Of a stretch of DNA of 64,000 nucleotides, positions 27,188 to 36,141 are shown piece after piece. How positions within the stretch are numbered: the stretch's first letter is position 1; each line of letters starts with the position of its first letter. This DNA comes from Paenibacillus barcinonensis (GTDB lineage Bacteria; Bacillota; Bacilli; Paenibacillales; Paenibacillaceae). The position numbers were made by a program, and so were the translations under genes. Below the pieces are notes generated by a model that worked only from the letters and a program-made list of their open reading frames with translations, searched no databases and was not told the DNA's origin. The stretch spans positions 201,952-265,951 of the forward strand of contig NZ_QJSW01000008.1 in the NCBI RefSeq assembly GCF_003217495.1, given 5' to 3'.

Positions 27188-28080
27188 TTACTTGGGACGA
27201 GTGTTAACCTCCTGACCGACCTTAACGTAAATTGCAGATATCCTCTGCTCTAGTGTATAGATGGATTGTCTCGCACTCGCCCATTTCTCAGCCGCAGCTG
27301 CGAGTGAATTCACAGCAGTCAATGTACGTGCCGGACTATCCTTTTTCAAGCTTTGCTTGAAGCTCCGCAATCCATTGGAATATCGCTCTCTGGTCAAGCT
27401 GACTTGCTTTTGGGCTGTCTGTATCTGCTTCTTCACAGCATTCGCTGCATTTAACATCGTTCTCAGACGCTTGATTTCAGCATTCTTCCGCTTTCGGGCC
27501 TCAGCCAGGTTTGCCTTCCTCGTTCGAATATCCTCCCTTGCCAGCTTCATCAGCGGCTTCAGCGCCTCGGCCTGGGATTGAAGGGCAGCCCTCCACTCCT
27601 TGTTCTGAGTCCCTTGGCGGCAGACAGCTGTCTGTTTAAGGAGCTGTAGAGGTTGAATAAAGGCTCATAACGCGCCTGCGTGTGATCAAGCGACTCCTGA
27701 AGGGCGGCCAGCTTGGCTGCATCCGTCTCCCGGATTAACCTTCGAAGCCGCATAAGTTCATCGGTGTTGGCTTTGTGAAGCTGCTTGATTTTTTGCTGCC
27801 ACTGCCCCTCCTGCGTCTTCCATTTCCCGACGCTTTCATATGCTTGCAGCAGAGAACGCTTGGTTGCTGCATCAGCCTTGTTTAACAGGGTATCCCAAGC
27901 TTTCTGTGCATTGACATTCAGTTCAATTCCCTCTCCATGCACAGTTGCTACATCCCAGATTATTCCTACTCCGAACATAAACATGAATAAGATAACCCAA
28001 TGAAGCAAGCGCGGTTTTTTCTGTGTTCCAATTGCATATAATCGCTGGTCTGTTTCGGATACACGTCGTTGTTTATTCAT
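27188..28080 (-). pseudogene. Frameshifted membrane-anchored coiled-coil protein
   Basis: Two adjacent frames read as one ~297-aa protein. The first (28080-27559) has a cytosolic N-terminus, a membrane helix (LLHWVILFMFMFGVGIIWDV, residues ~25-45) and long helical, Lys/Gln/Ala-rich coiled coil. It breaks at a GGG run near 27611-27613. Shifting frame there restores continuous helix-forming sequence (TQNKEWRAALQSQAEALK, then MKLAREDIRTRKANLAEAR) to the stop at 27188. The total length is 2 mod 3, as expected for one missing base. It may be a real mutation or a sequencing error. No family recognised; probably an exported coiled-coil envelope protein when intact. Confidence 0.7.
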
Positions 28081-28160
28081 CTTAGTTTCTCCCCCTCATT
28101 TCATCAAAAATAGTGAATAAACCAGCGTCGCTATGCGTACTGAACCATTCTGATCATGAC

Positions 28161-28207
28161 AAAAAAGCACCCGTAAGTCAGGCTTTTGCCTGTTCCTACG
28201 GGTGCTT
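28161..28207 (-). terminator. Intrinsic terminator of the second YtrA-type locus
   Basis: Minus strand: AAGCACCCGTA pairs with TACGGGTGCTT around a loop that contains its own AGGC/GCCT stem; followed by six T. Confidence 0.88.
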
Positions 28208-28329
28208 CCCCATCAATACATGTCATATGAGATTCAGTGAAATAACGAATCGCCTGGAGCTTTACTTTTTCTAATATATTCCACTAAAAGCATCTGGTCA
28301 AGCTAAATTCTCACACCACTCACACATCA

Positions 28330-30369
28330 CTAATTATCCAGCAAAATGGCTCTCATGTCCTCAGTCAAGTCGTCCTCTCTTAACATCATATACGTGTTCT
28401 GACCTCTGATAAAATTGAGTTTGATCTGATAGACCGTGTCGTTCTCTGTGTAAAAATCGGCTCTTTGGCGCTGGAGCAGCTCACTAATAATTTTTTTGTT
28501 TTTGGTCACGATCATTTTCTTGCTTTGGGGATTACCATCTATAAACTGTGGATCAGCATAGACCATTTTGAGGTTGCCCGGACTGTTGATCTCCTGTTTG
28601 ATGAATTGGGCAGTGGTGATCTCGTCTGCAGACACCCGCAGCTGATCGTAAAGTTTGTTTTGTTTTAGCCATTCAATCAATCGACTATAGCTCGGCTTGA
28701 TCTCATACGTTGCGCTGCGATTGACACCATCCAGCAACAGTTTGGACGAAGATTCCGGGAAATTCATATAAACTTCAACGGACGCAAATGTCTCCCAAGG
28801 TGACAGCTGATCTTCGTACGATTGTTCCAGAATTTCTTCCTTCAACAAAGCCTTGAATTCACGAATCAGCTGCAGATTCGTAATAAACACAGTTCGATCG
28901 CGGTGGTAACCCGACCGGATACCGATATTACGCACATCACCGTCCAGGAAATATGTCTCGTACCTGGTCGTTTTGTAATCTTCCCAGTTTTTCATATTCA
29001 TCAGCTCTTCCTGGAACCGGGACGTAGGAATGAAATATTGCCGTGATAGTTTTTCACCATTTTTCAGCTGATAATCAATCCTGACTTCTTCTTCATCATG
29101 TACAACCCGGTTCACACCCATTGGACGCAAAGACAGGTCCGAATCTACGATTTTCTGATGAAGTGTAACTACAGCGTCAATATATCCTGTATTTGTGGAG
29201 TAGAATCGATCCTCGTCTATCTTTATATATTGATTATCCACATAAGTGAAATGCTCCCCGCCAATCCGCACCTTCTCCACACGATCGCTCGTCGGCACAT
29301 TGGATGCATAACCGTTCCAGTCTGCAACAGGCACGTACAGAACCAGTGCGACAGCTCCCGCGTATACAGCAAACTTTGGCAGTAAGCTCCGGCCCCAGAT
29401 CAGCCAGCTTTTGCGAATAATCATCTCGGCTCCCAGGTATCCGGCAATGCCACCGATGATGTATCCTACGACACCCCAATATTTGGAACCGTTGGGTTCA
29501 ATCATTGTAAAATAGGCTCCGCTGATCAATACAACTGTAAACATAAATCCAAAACGGAAGATCGGCTTCACCATGCGGAACGTTATCGCCTGTGTTGCCG
29601 ACTCTACATGACGTTTACGATAGAATATGTACGTCAGAACAACCAGGATTACCGTCATTGCAGCATAGATCCCGAGTTCGCCCCAGTCTGGCGGAACATA
29701 ACCCAGATTGCTGATTCGGAGAATTGGAGATATATCTCTACTACCGAATTCGAATTTATCATTCGGGAAACCTGATAGATATCGGTTCAAGTGTAGTCCA
29801 AAAACTCCCAAGAACACGATCGGAATCAGGCAAATACCGTATACTGTAAGTCCCTGTAAAACGGACTGTCCAATACACATGCCTACCGCAACCGTCAGCG
29901 TAAACATGAACAAGGAGATTATACTCATGGTCACGCCCCACATCCAGACTGCTGTGCCATCAAAAATATAGGCAGGCTCCTCCAGAATTGTGGACACCCA
30001 CCCGGTAACTCCAGCCGTAATCCAGATGGGCACCAGAATCATGACCAGGCCGGTTAACAGGTTCATCGTAAGCAGATGTTTACGCTTCAGCGGCAGACTG
30101 TGATACAGATCGGCAGGTCCGCCAGCCTGAATATATCGGAACAGGAATAGCCCCATCACTACGGGTATGCTTATCGCAAAGAACCAGAGTAATTCTCCTC
30201 TTACCTGAAACAAACTGGTGATTTCTTCTGCATTTTCCCGATATGTGGTACCGATGGTGAGTGGAAGAGATAATAATAAGAGAAGCAAATAAACAAGGCC
30301 AAGCCAGCCGTGCTGCCTGAAGTTTTGGTACAGGATGCCGCGGTTAAAGTACAATCGGTTGAATATCAT
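28330..30369 (-). CDS. ABC transporter permease, large YtrC/D-like type (locus 2)
   Basis: About 679 aa. Six or more membrane helices in the first ~330 residues (LGLVYLLLLLLSLPLTIG, IPVVMGLFLFRY, LLTGLVMILVPIWI and others), a further helix near 350, then a ~330-residue mostly soluble C-terminal region (SDRVEKVRIGGEHFTYVDNQ onward), probably extracellular. This layout matches ABC-2 permeases with a DUF6449-type tail. GGAGGG precedes the ATG at 30369, which overlaps the ATPase gene by 26 bases. Likely an efflux or envelope-stress transporter. Confidence 0.82.
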   Translation of the reverse strand: MIFNRLYFNRGILYQNFRQHGWLGLVYLLLLLLSLPLTIGTTYRENAEEITSLFQVRGELLWFFAISIPVVMGLFLFRYIQAGGPADLYHSLPLKRKHLLTMNLLTGLVMILVPIWITAGVTGWVSTILEEPAYIFDGTAVWMWGVTMSIISLFMFTLTVAVGMCIGQSVLQGLTVYGICLIPIVFLGVFGLHLNRYLSGFPNDKFEFGSRDISPILRISNLGYVPPDWGELGIYAAMTVILVVLTYIFYRKRHVESATQAITFRMVKPIFRFGFMFTVVLISGAYFTMIEPNGSKYWGVVGYIIGGIAGYLGAEMIIRKSWLIWGRSLLPKFAVYAGAVALVLYVPVADWNGYASNVPTSDRVEKVRIGGEHFTYVDNQYIKIDEDRFYSTNTGYIDAVVTLHQKIVDSDLSLRPMGVNRVVHDEEEVRIDYQLKNGEKLSRQYFIPTSRFQEELMNMKNWEDYKTTRYETYFLDGDVRNIGIRSGYHRDRTVFITNLQLIREFKALLKEEILEQSYEDQLSPWETFASVEVYMNFPESSSKLLLDGVNRSATYEIKPSYSRLIEWLKQNKLYDQLRVSADEITTAQFIKQEINSPGNLKMVYADPQFIDGNPQSKKMIVTKNKKIISELLQRQRADFYTENDTVYQIKLNFIRGQNTYMMLREDDLTEDMRAILLDN

Positions 30370-31246
30370 ACCCAGCACCCTCCATTTCATAGATAAAAAT
30401 TTCCTCCAGCGTCAGCGGCAGCACATCCAGCAGATACGGATCATGCAAACGGAATTGGGCGGTAACATCCTCACGATGACCTTTAACAATGTACAAGGAA
30501 ACACTTCCTCTTTTTTCTTCATGCAAAATGTGAATATGTTCTTTCAGCAACCCGGCATGATCCGGGTGACGAAAGGCAACCTGAATTTTATGCGTATCGG
30601 CCTTGAGGTCATCCAGATCTTTCTGAACGATTATCTTGCCCTTATGCATAATTGCAACATGATCGCAGAGGTCTTCAATCTCCCGCAAATTGTGCGAGGA
30701 GATGATGATTGTCACTTGGCGCTCGGCGGATTCCTGGAAGAGCAGATTTTTGATCTGCTGGCGCATGACAGGGTCGAGACCATCAATCGGCTCATCCATG
30801 AGCAGAATCTCCGGCATACAGCTGAGTCCCAGCCATACCGCAGCCTGGCGGCGCATGCCTTTCGACATGCGGTGAAGCTTGCGTTTTACATCCAGTTTGA
30901 AGACAGAAGCCAGCTGCTCGAAACGCTCATCGCTCCATCGCGGATAGACGGAACGGTAGAATGCAGCCATGTGAGTAATCGTCGATTGCGGGAAAAAGGT
31001 AGGCGCATCTGCCATGAAAATTGTGCGACCCTTCAGGTCCAGATTCTCGTATATTTCAGCCCCGTCAATGCGAACCGTGCCTCGGTCCTGACGATATATG
31101 CCGGCAATGATTTTGAGCAACGATGTTTTGCCTGCCCCATTGGAACCAAGCAAGCCGTAAATCGAGCCTTTATGTATGTGCATCGTTACACCATCGACAG
31201 CCTTTTCCTGTTCAAAAGCTTTGCTGACTTGATTCAGCTCAATCAT
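30344..31246 (-). CDS. ABC transporter ATP-binding protein (locus 2)
   Basis: 300 aa. Walker A GLLGSNGAGKTSLLK, degenerate signature RMSKGMRRQAAVW, Walker B ILLMDEPIDGLDP and switch His in IISSHNLREIEDL. A ~80-residue C-terminal extension follows the ATPase core. It overlaps the GntR gene by 8 bases and the permease by 26, so the three are one translationally coupled operon, a second copy of the layout seen at 19.8-21.6 kb. Confidence 0.94.
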   Translation of the reverse strand: MIELNQVSKAFEQEKAVDGVTMHIHKGSIYGLLGSNGAGKTSLLKIIAGIYRQDRGTVRIDGAEIYENLDLKGRTIFMADAPTFFPQSTITHMAAFYRSVYPRWSDERFEQLASVFKLDVKRKLHRMSKGMRRQAAVWLGLSCMPEILLMDEPIDGLDPVMRQQIKNLLFQESAERQVTIIISSHNLREIEDLCDHVAIMHKGKIIVQKDLDDLKADTHKIQVAFRHPDHAGLLKEHIHILHEEKRGSVSLYIVKGHREDVTAQFRLHDPYLLDVLPLTLEEIFIYEMEGAGYDIQPIVL

Positions 31247-31628
31247 GAGACACCTCCCTCTCTATACGGGCCATCGCTTCTTCAAATAAAAGAGTCAGTT
31301 CCGCTTTGGTTAAACCGGAATACGAAGCTTCAGCTATAAGTTTCACCATTGACTCCCGGATCTCATCTTTCATCGCCTCATTCGGATGTTCCACAGATGA
31401 TGATACGAAGCTCCCTTTACCCGGTATGGAATAAATATAACCTTCACGTTCCAATTCACGGTATGCCTTCTGAATCGTATTCGGATTCACAGTGAGCTGC
31501 GTTGACAAGGCTCGTACGGACGGAAGCTGCTCGTCGGGTTTCAGGATACCGTATACGATCATTTCCTTGACTTTATCCACCAGTTGCTCATAGATCGCCT
31601 TACGGCTGCGTACATCCAATTCGAACAT
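31239..31628 (-). CDS. GntR-family regulator, YtrA subfamily (locus 2)
   Basis: 129 aa. Winged helix SVRALSTQLTVNPNTIQKAY followed by YIYSIPGKGSFVSS, then a short helical tail, as in YtrA. First gene of its operon; likely a repressor of the downstream transporter. Divergent in sequence from the YtrA-like regulator at 21.2 kb, so the two loci are paralogous in layout but not recent copies. Confidence 0.92.
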   Translation of the reverse strand: MFELDVRSRKAIYEQLVDKVKEMIVYGILKPDEQLPSVRALSTQLTVNPNTIQKAYRELEREGYIYSIPGKGSFVSSSVEHPNEAMKDEIRESMVKLIAEASYSGLTKAELTLLFEEAMARIEREVSHD

Positions 31629-31806
31629 CCGGCACCTCCTCTCATAACATGTTTATAATTACTGTGCTGTTATTACTTCTGTCGAGCCTATTACGGTCGG
31701 TGATATCGTTGGTGAAGTCGAGGTGCTGCTGGGATGCTGGGATGCTATCCATTATGAAAATCACCTTCAGTAAGGTTCACCTGCTACCTACATTGCTGCT
31801 TCTTCC

Positions 31807-31862
31807 TGCTGGTTGCTGGTTGCTGGTTGCTGGTTGCTGGTTGCTGGTTGCTGGTTGCTGGT
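31807..31862. repeat. Tandem array, 8 x 7 bp (TGCTGGT)
   Basis: Eight perfect copies of TGCTGGT directly upstream of the second GntR operon. If the promoter at 31931-31959 is used, the array lies in the untranslated leader. A 7-bp unit is typical of slippage-prone repeats. Confidence 0.95.
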
Positions 31863-32507
31863 TCACCTGCCGCATACGTGGTTGGAATTCCGTTTTAGAT
31901 CATCGAACCACCGCACCAACCGTACTATCATTAATAATACAGTTGATACAGTTTGTCAATATGTTATATGGATTCAATGCCAGGTTAAGAAAAAAATACA
32001 GCATCAATAATTATGATATAATTTACATATTTAACATCAAGAAAGCCTGTGTTTGACGAGTGAATCTGTAAGATCCGTTAGGCTTTTTGTGTAACCTAAG
32101 GGGACGTTATTCGTTCTGTAGAACTGTGCTTCGGCAGATCCAACGTTCCCATTTACGCTTCACGCCAACCGGGTAAAAAGGGAATACATGTAGACTGGTT
32201 TATGTGGCTGAGCTCAGCTTTTTCGGCCAAGGTATAGTCTGGCGACTATTGCGTGTCTTGAACCCTATTGAAGTGCATCTTTTACCGCCTTTTCGCCTTC
32301 TGCTTCGTCACCTTCCCTTGACGTACCCCCGGCACGCCTGAGGGAAACTTCCTGACTTGGAACAAAAATGCGACCAACTCTATTTCCTTCGTCGTTTCCA
32401 GACACGTCCTAATGTAATTTTATGCTGTAAGTCGTCTCTCACTTGTCCTTCTCGTACCCCTTCGTTATGATGATAGAAGCTAACTTTGTTAAGCAGGCAT
32501 AGGCATA
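31863..32507. other. Gene-free interval left of the 15-bp array
   Basis: No gene recognised. Apart from the promoter-like site at 31931, a weak hairpin near 32040-32090 (AGCCT...AGGCT with TTTTT) may be a terminator. Remaining sequence shows no coding character. Confidence 0.4.
31931..31959 (-). promoter_or_regulatory. Possible promoter for YtrA-type locus 2
   Basis: On the minus strand TTGACA (31954-31959) and TATTAA (31931-31936) are separated by 17 bp; the spacer contains a direct repeat AACTGTAT. It would give a ~300-nt leader that includes the 7-bp repeat array. A closer promoter cannot be ruled out. Confidence 0.4.
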
Positions 32508-32865
32508 GCTACCGTGGGATGACTTACTGCGGGTTGAGCTAATGTGGGATGAGCTAACGTGGGATGACTTACCGTGGGTTGAGTTACCGCGGGTTGAGCT
32601 AACGTGGGATGACTTACCGTGGGTTGAGTTACCGCGGGTTGAGCTAACGTGGGATGACTTAACGTGGGATGAGCTAACGTGGGATGACTTAACGTGGGTT
32701 GAGTTACCGTGGGATGAGCTAACGTGGGATGACTTAACGTGGGTTGAGTTACCGTGGGTTGAGCTAACGTGGGATGACTTAACGTGGGTTGAGTTACCGT
32801 GGGTTGAGTTACCGCGGGTTGAGCTAACGTGGGCTGAGTTACCGCGGGTTGAGTTATATTGGGTT
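32508..32865. repeat. Minisatellite, 24 copies of a degenerate 15-bp unit
   Basis: Unit pattern GAGYTAMCGTGGGWT. All 24 copies keep exact 15-bp length, with variation limited to a few positions; unit types alternate in a semi-regular order. Because 15 is a multiple of three, frames stay open on both strands and spell pentapeptide repeats, but neither has a ribosome binding site or plausible N-terminus, so it is treated as non-coding. Confidence 0.95.
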
Positions 32866-33035
32866 TCCTTTGGGTAAGATTTGGTTCGAAATCATTTTGA
32901 GCTTTTATTGGAAATTCCGATCTGTGACTCGATCTGAAAGTCGATTTGAGAGTGGAGTTAGAAATAGATTTGAACCGCATCCTACAACGTTTCGAATCCG
33001 TCCACCTCTCGCGCACATTTCAGCAATTTGTTTAT

Positions 33036-33188
33036 CAAAAGGTGGACACTGTTTTAAAATAACACACCACAACCTCCAATCTACATATAGATCAATAAGT
33101 ATATTATATTGAATATATATATCTATATATAGAAATGTAATGATAAGCTGGCATGTAGTACCCTTTTGAAAAAAGTGTCCACTCTTTG
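33036..33188. mobile_element. MITE-like element or IS remnant with ~24-bp inverted repeats
   Basis: The left arm 33036-33059 and right arm 33164-33188 are inverted copies sharing a perfect GTGGACACT core and matching at about 20 of 24 positions. They enclose ~104 bp of very AT-rich DNA without an ORF. No target-site duplication is obvious. A second hairpin AAAGACAAA/TTTGTCTTT (33189-33115 region, to 33217) abuts the right end. Confidence 0.45.
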
Positions 33189-33324
33189 AAAGACAAAAAA
33201 AACAGATTTGTCTTTTTCCAATGGACAGGAGATAGCATCATTAGTCTTTATTATCTTTATAATGTAACAATCATGCAGCTGATAGCTGATAAATCATAAC
33301 GTCTTGATAAGGAGCATTCCAAAT

Positions 33325-34317
33325 ATGACTGAACAGCATCATCCTGATGAACGTAACAACAGCCACGTTCATCCCCCCGCTGACGGCGGCAATTTTCCAG
33401 AGCATAACGTTAACATGAAGGTCTCAACAACTATAGTTAAGGGGACAATTGGTACAACTGGCAGCGACACAGATACGACTGTAGGCACATCCGCTGCGGT
33501 GGAAACAAGTCCGTTAGTTTCTGCGAACGTATCGGGTAGCTCGGCACGCGTACTGATTGTGACCGCAGTTGATGCGGAAAGGGATGCGATTCTTCGGGGG
33601 CTGGGCGATCACGCCTCAGATCGCTTTGATGTGGTGGCGGCGGGCGTTGGCCCTACCTCGGCCGCTGCCGGAACTGCCGCTGCCCTAGCTTTTGCTTCAG
33701 CAGCGGCAAGTGCACGTGAACTGGCGCCAGGCTTCGCGGCGTCAGTGGAATCGGATGCGGCACAGGCATCTGCCGCATCCTGGCCGGGGCCCGCACGCGG
33801 GACCGGCGACGGATCACCAGCCTACGGGCTGGTGATCAGTGCCGGCATCGGCGGCGGGTTCCCCGGCCGTGCGCCCGTCGGCTCCCTCGTGGTAGCCGAC
33901 GCTATGGTTGCAGCCGATCTGGGCTCGCAGACGCCAGACGGCTTCCTCTCTGTGGACGAGCTCGGATTCGGCTCGTCCCGTGTGGCGGCGGACGCGGAGC
34001 TTGCCGCGCGCCTTCGCCATGAGCTGCAGCGGGCAGGGCTCGCTGTCAGCGGAGGCACTGCGGTCACCGTGTCCACGGCGACCGGAACTGCGGAGACGGC
34101 CGCGGAGCTGCTGCGCCGCGTGCCGGATGCTGCCGCCGAAGGCATGGAGGGCTTCGGCGTCGCAACAGCCGCGCAGCAGTTCGGCCTGCCGGTGCTCGAA
34201 CTGCGCGGCATATCTAACGCGGTCGGTCCACGCGACCGCGACGCTTGGCGCATCAAGGATGCCCTGGATGCGCTCCAGGCTGCAAGCTCTATTTTACGGG
34301 AGGTTATCACATCATGA
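33325..34317 (+). CDS. mqnB: Futalosine hydrolase
   Basis: Second-step enzyme of the futalosine route to menaquinone: hydrolyses futalosine to dehypoxanthine futalosine and hypoxanthine. The nucleoside-phosphorylase-like fold is seen in ARVLIVTAVDAERDAILRGL, AGVGPTSAAAGTA, VISAGIGGGFPG, EGMEGFGVATAAQQF and RGISNAVGPRDRDAW. It is ~330 aa, versus about 220-240 usual. The extra length is an N-terminal Thr/Val/Ser-rich extension of ~70 residues and an Ala-rich insert (~residues 110-155). The 33.5-34.3 kb part is much more GC-rich than its surroundings. AAGGAG lies 10 nt before the ATG. It overlaps mqnD by 4 bases. Confidence 0.88.
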   Translation: MTEQHHPDERNNSHVHPPADGGNFPEHNVNMKVSTTIVKGTIGTTGSDTDTTVGTSAAVETSPLVSANVSGSSARVLIVTAVDAERDAILRGLGDHASDRFDVVAAGVGPTSAAAGTAAALAFASAAASARELAPGFAASVESDAAQASAASWPGPARGTGDGSPAYGLVISAGIGGGFPGRAPVGSLVVADAMVAADLGSQTPDGFLSVDELGFGSSRVAADAELAARLRHELQRAGLAVSGGTAVTVSTATGTAETAAELLRRVPDAAAEGMEGFGVATAAQQFGLPVLELRGISNAVGPRDRDAWRIKDALDALQAASSILREVITS

Positions 34318-35156
34318 ATATTGCTTTTTCCCCTTGTCCTAACGATACTTTTATCTTTCACGCCTGGGTTCATGGCTTGATTCCAGGTGCACCTGAGCTT
34401 GAGGTTCGCTATGCCGATATTGATATTACCAACGGCCTTGCCGCCAGTCCACTCGGACCCGATATTCCGGAAGTAATGAAAATCTCCTATGCTGCGCTAC
34501 CCTATGTTCTGGAAAATTACGCTTTGTTACCCGCTGGAGGCGCACTCGGCAGAGGCTGTGGCCCTCTGGTGTTGACAGCTAATGGCACTACCGATCCCGC
34601 ATACCTGTCTGGACGCCGGGTTGCCGTACCAAGCGAGCGCTCTACAGCCTATCTGTTATTCCGTCTATGGGCTGCGCAAAATGTACTCGGTGGTGTGGGT
34701 GAAATTGTTGTTATGCCTTTTGACAAAATTATGCCTGCCGTGCGCGATGGCCAGATTGATGCCGGACTGGTCATTCACGAAGCACGTTTTACGTATCAAC
34801 ATTATGATCTCAAACTGATGACCGACCTCGGCAATTGGTGGGAAAGTGATACGGGGCTGCCAATTCCACTCGGTGCCATTATAGCTCGCCGTGATCTGGA
34901 TGCTCACGCATTGGCTGACTGGGCACGCGCTTCGGTCGAGTACGCCTGGGCTCATCCTGAAGAATCAAGAGCCTATGTCATGAAGCATGCACAAGAAATG
35001 GACCCGGCTGTAGCTTCTCAGCATATCGAGCTGTATGTCAACGAATTCAGCGCAAATCTGGGCGAGGATGGATACGCCGCAATTACTGCTCTACTCGGAC
35101 GAGCCATGAAAGAAAAGCTGGTTCCCGAGTTCGACCTGAACCTGTTACGGATTTGA
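34314..35156 (+). CDS. mqnD: 1,4-dihydroxy-6-naphthoate synthase
   Basis: 280 aa, periplasmic-binding-protein-like fold that converts cyclic dehypoxanthine futalosine to 1,4-dihydroxy-6-naphthoate. The N-terminus NIAFSPCPNDTFIFHAWVHG and the segment MKISYAALPYVLENYALLP are diagnostic of MqnD rather than MqnA; VVMPFDKIMPAV and DAGLVIHEARFTY follow. GGGAGG lies 10 nt upstream of the ATG, which overlaps the mqnB stop (ATGA). Together they make the two-gene mqnBD operon; other mqn genes are not in the window. The frame opens further upstream inside mqnB, without a start signal. Confidence 0.95.
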   Translation: MNIAFSPCPNDTFIFHAWVHGLIPGAPELEVRYADIDITNGLAASPLGPDIPEVMKISYAALPYVLENYALLPAGGALGRGCGPLVLTANGTTDPAYLSGRRVAVPSERSTAYLLFRLWAAQNVLGGVGEIVVMPFDKIMPAVRDGQIDAGLVIHEARFTYQHYDLKLMTDLGNWWESDTGLPIPLGAIIARRDLDAHALADWARASVEYAWAHPEESRAYVMKHAQEMDPAVASQHIELYVNEFSANLGEDGYAAITALLGRAMKEKLVPEFDLNLLRI

Positions 35157-35302
35157 TTGCTGAGCTAAGCTGCGTGAGAGAGTTACTATGTAAAGTGCTA
35201 CTTCCTTCGCAGAGCTGATGTATTCACTCATTCAAAAAATATTTCCGTGGATTTTGCGGGATCCCCGCCTGGGATCAACATCGAAGTAGTGTGTGTCTAC
35301 CG

Positions 35303-35497
35303 CTAACGATCCTGACAGACCTTATTTGTCCCTTTTTCGTGGTCTGCCGCAGCTAACGATCTCCAGAAACCTTATTTGCCTGAAAATCACTCGTTTTGAC
35401 CTCGATCTGGTCTAAATGATTGCAATAGCGTTCCTACGGATCGTTAGAATTTCGAAACCACTTCATTGGTCTAAATAGCGTGGCTGGAGACCGTTAG
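35303..35497. repeat. Four copies of a ~25-bp interspersed repeat, two direct and two inverted
   Basis: Copies at 35303-35327 and 35353-35377 (pattern CTAACGAT...CTTATTT) face copies at 35424-35447 and 35473-35497 (AATAGCG...CGTTAG), so the block could fold into nested stem-loops. A fifth copy lies at 63780-63803. It occupies the gap after mqnD together with the AT/GC-skewed 9-bp GTGCGTATT repeats near 35560-35590. Confidence 0.75.
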
Positions 35498-35733
35498 AAT
35501 TTCTCAGCCTGAACTTGAGACAATATTCAGCTTGGTATAGCTTATTGCATCTGCCGCGTATTGTGCGTATTGTGCGTATTGCGCACACTGCGCATTATGC
35601 ATCACTACTAATTGTTTACCGCTAGTTATTTATACGCTGCATGCCAAAGAGCAGTCCTTTTCGTCGGCTTACGACTTCAAGAGGACTGCTACTTTGTTTA
35701 TGATTATAAGGCAAACACGTCTACGAGTAAGCT

Positions 35734-35831
35734 GTTCTTTGTTCCTCGTTCCTTGTTCCTTGTTCCTTGTTCCTTGTTCCTCGTTCCTTGTTCCTCGTTC
35801 TTTGTTCCTCGTTCCTCGTTCCTCGTTCCTC
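35734..35831. repeat. Tandem array, 14 x 7 bp (GTTCCTT / GTTCCTC)
   Basis: Fourteen contiguous 7-bp units, mainly GTTCCTT and GTTCCTC with two GTTCTTT. Both strands stay open by chance in several frames, but no start signal is present. Located in the ~1-kb gene-free interval between mqnD and pcp; the rest of that interval shows no gene. Confidence 0.95.
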
Positions 35832-36141
35832 CTCTTATGCTGCATCCCCAAATGCAGCGGGATATCCGATGAATGCAATCGTTATTCTACCTCCACCTAT
35901 GCAAGATTCCCGTCTTCCTCGCTCCTCGATCCGAACCATCGAAATGTGCAGCTTGTCCAGACCATATACTACGCTGTGTCTGAAAACGCTGACGGAAGCA
36001 GTTTTGCTTGCTGTTCGTTCCAAGCCGGGAAATTTTCCGCAGACGTGCAGGGGCACGTTAAAGCAAAGTGACACAGCAAAGGGAGAACAGCTGGTAAAAG
36101 ATGCACTTCATCAGTTTCAAGATCCCCCTGGCAATGGGCTG

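Noticed and set aside
31807..31862. Seven-bp array as a CRISPR or iteron origin
   Set aside because: Perfect short units without spacers; no replication gene nearby; fits a slippage repeat.
32489..33016. Long open frames on both strands across the 15-bp array, coding pentapeptide repeats
   Set aside because: Open only because the unit has no stop in those frames and is a multiple of three; no ribosome binding site and an implausible N-terminus.
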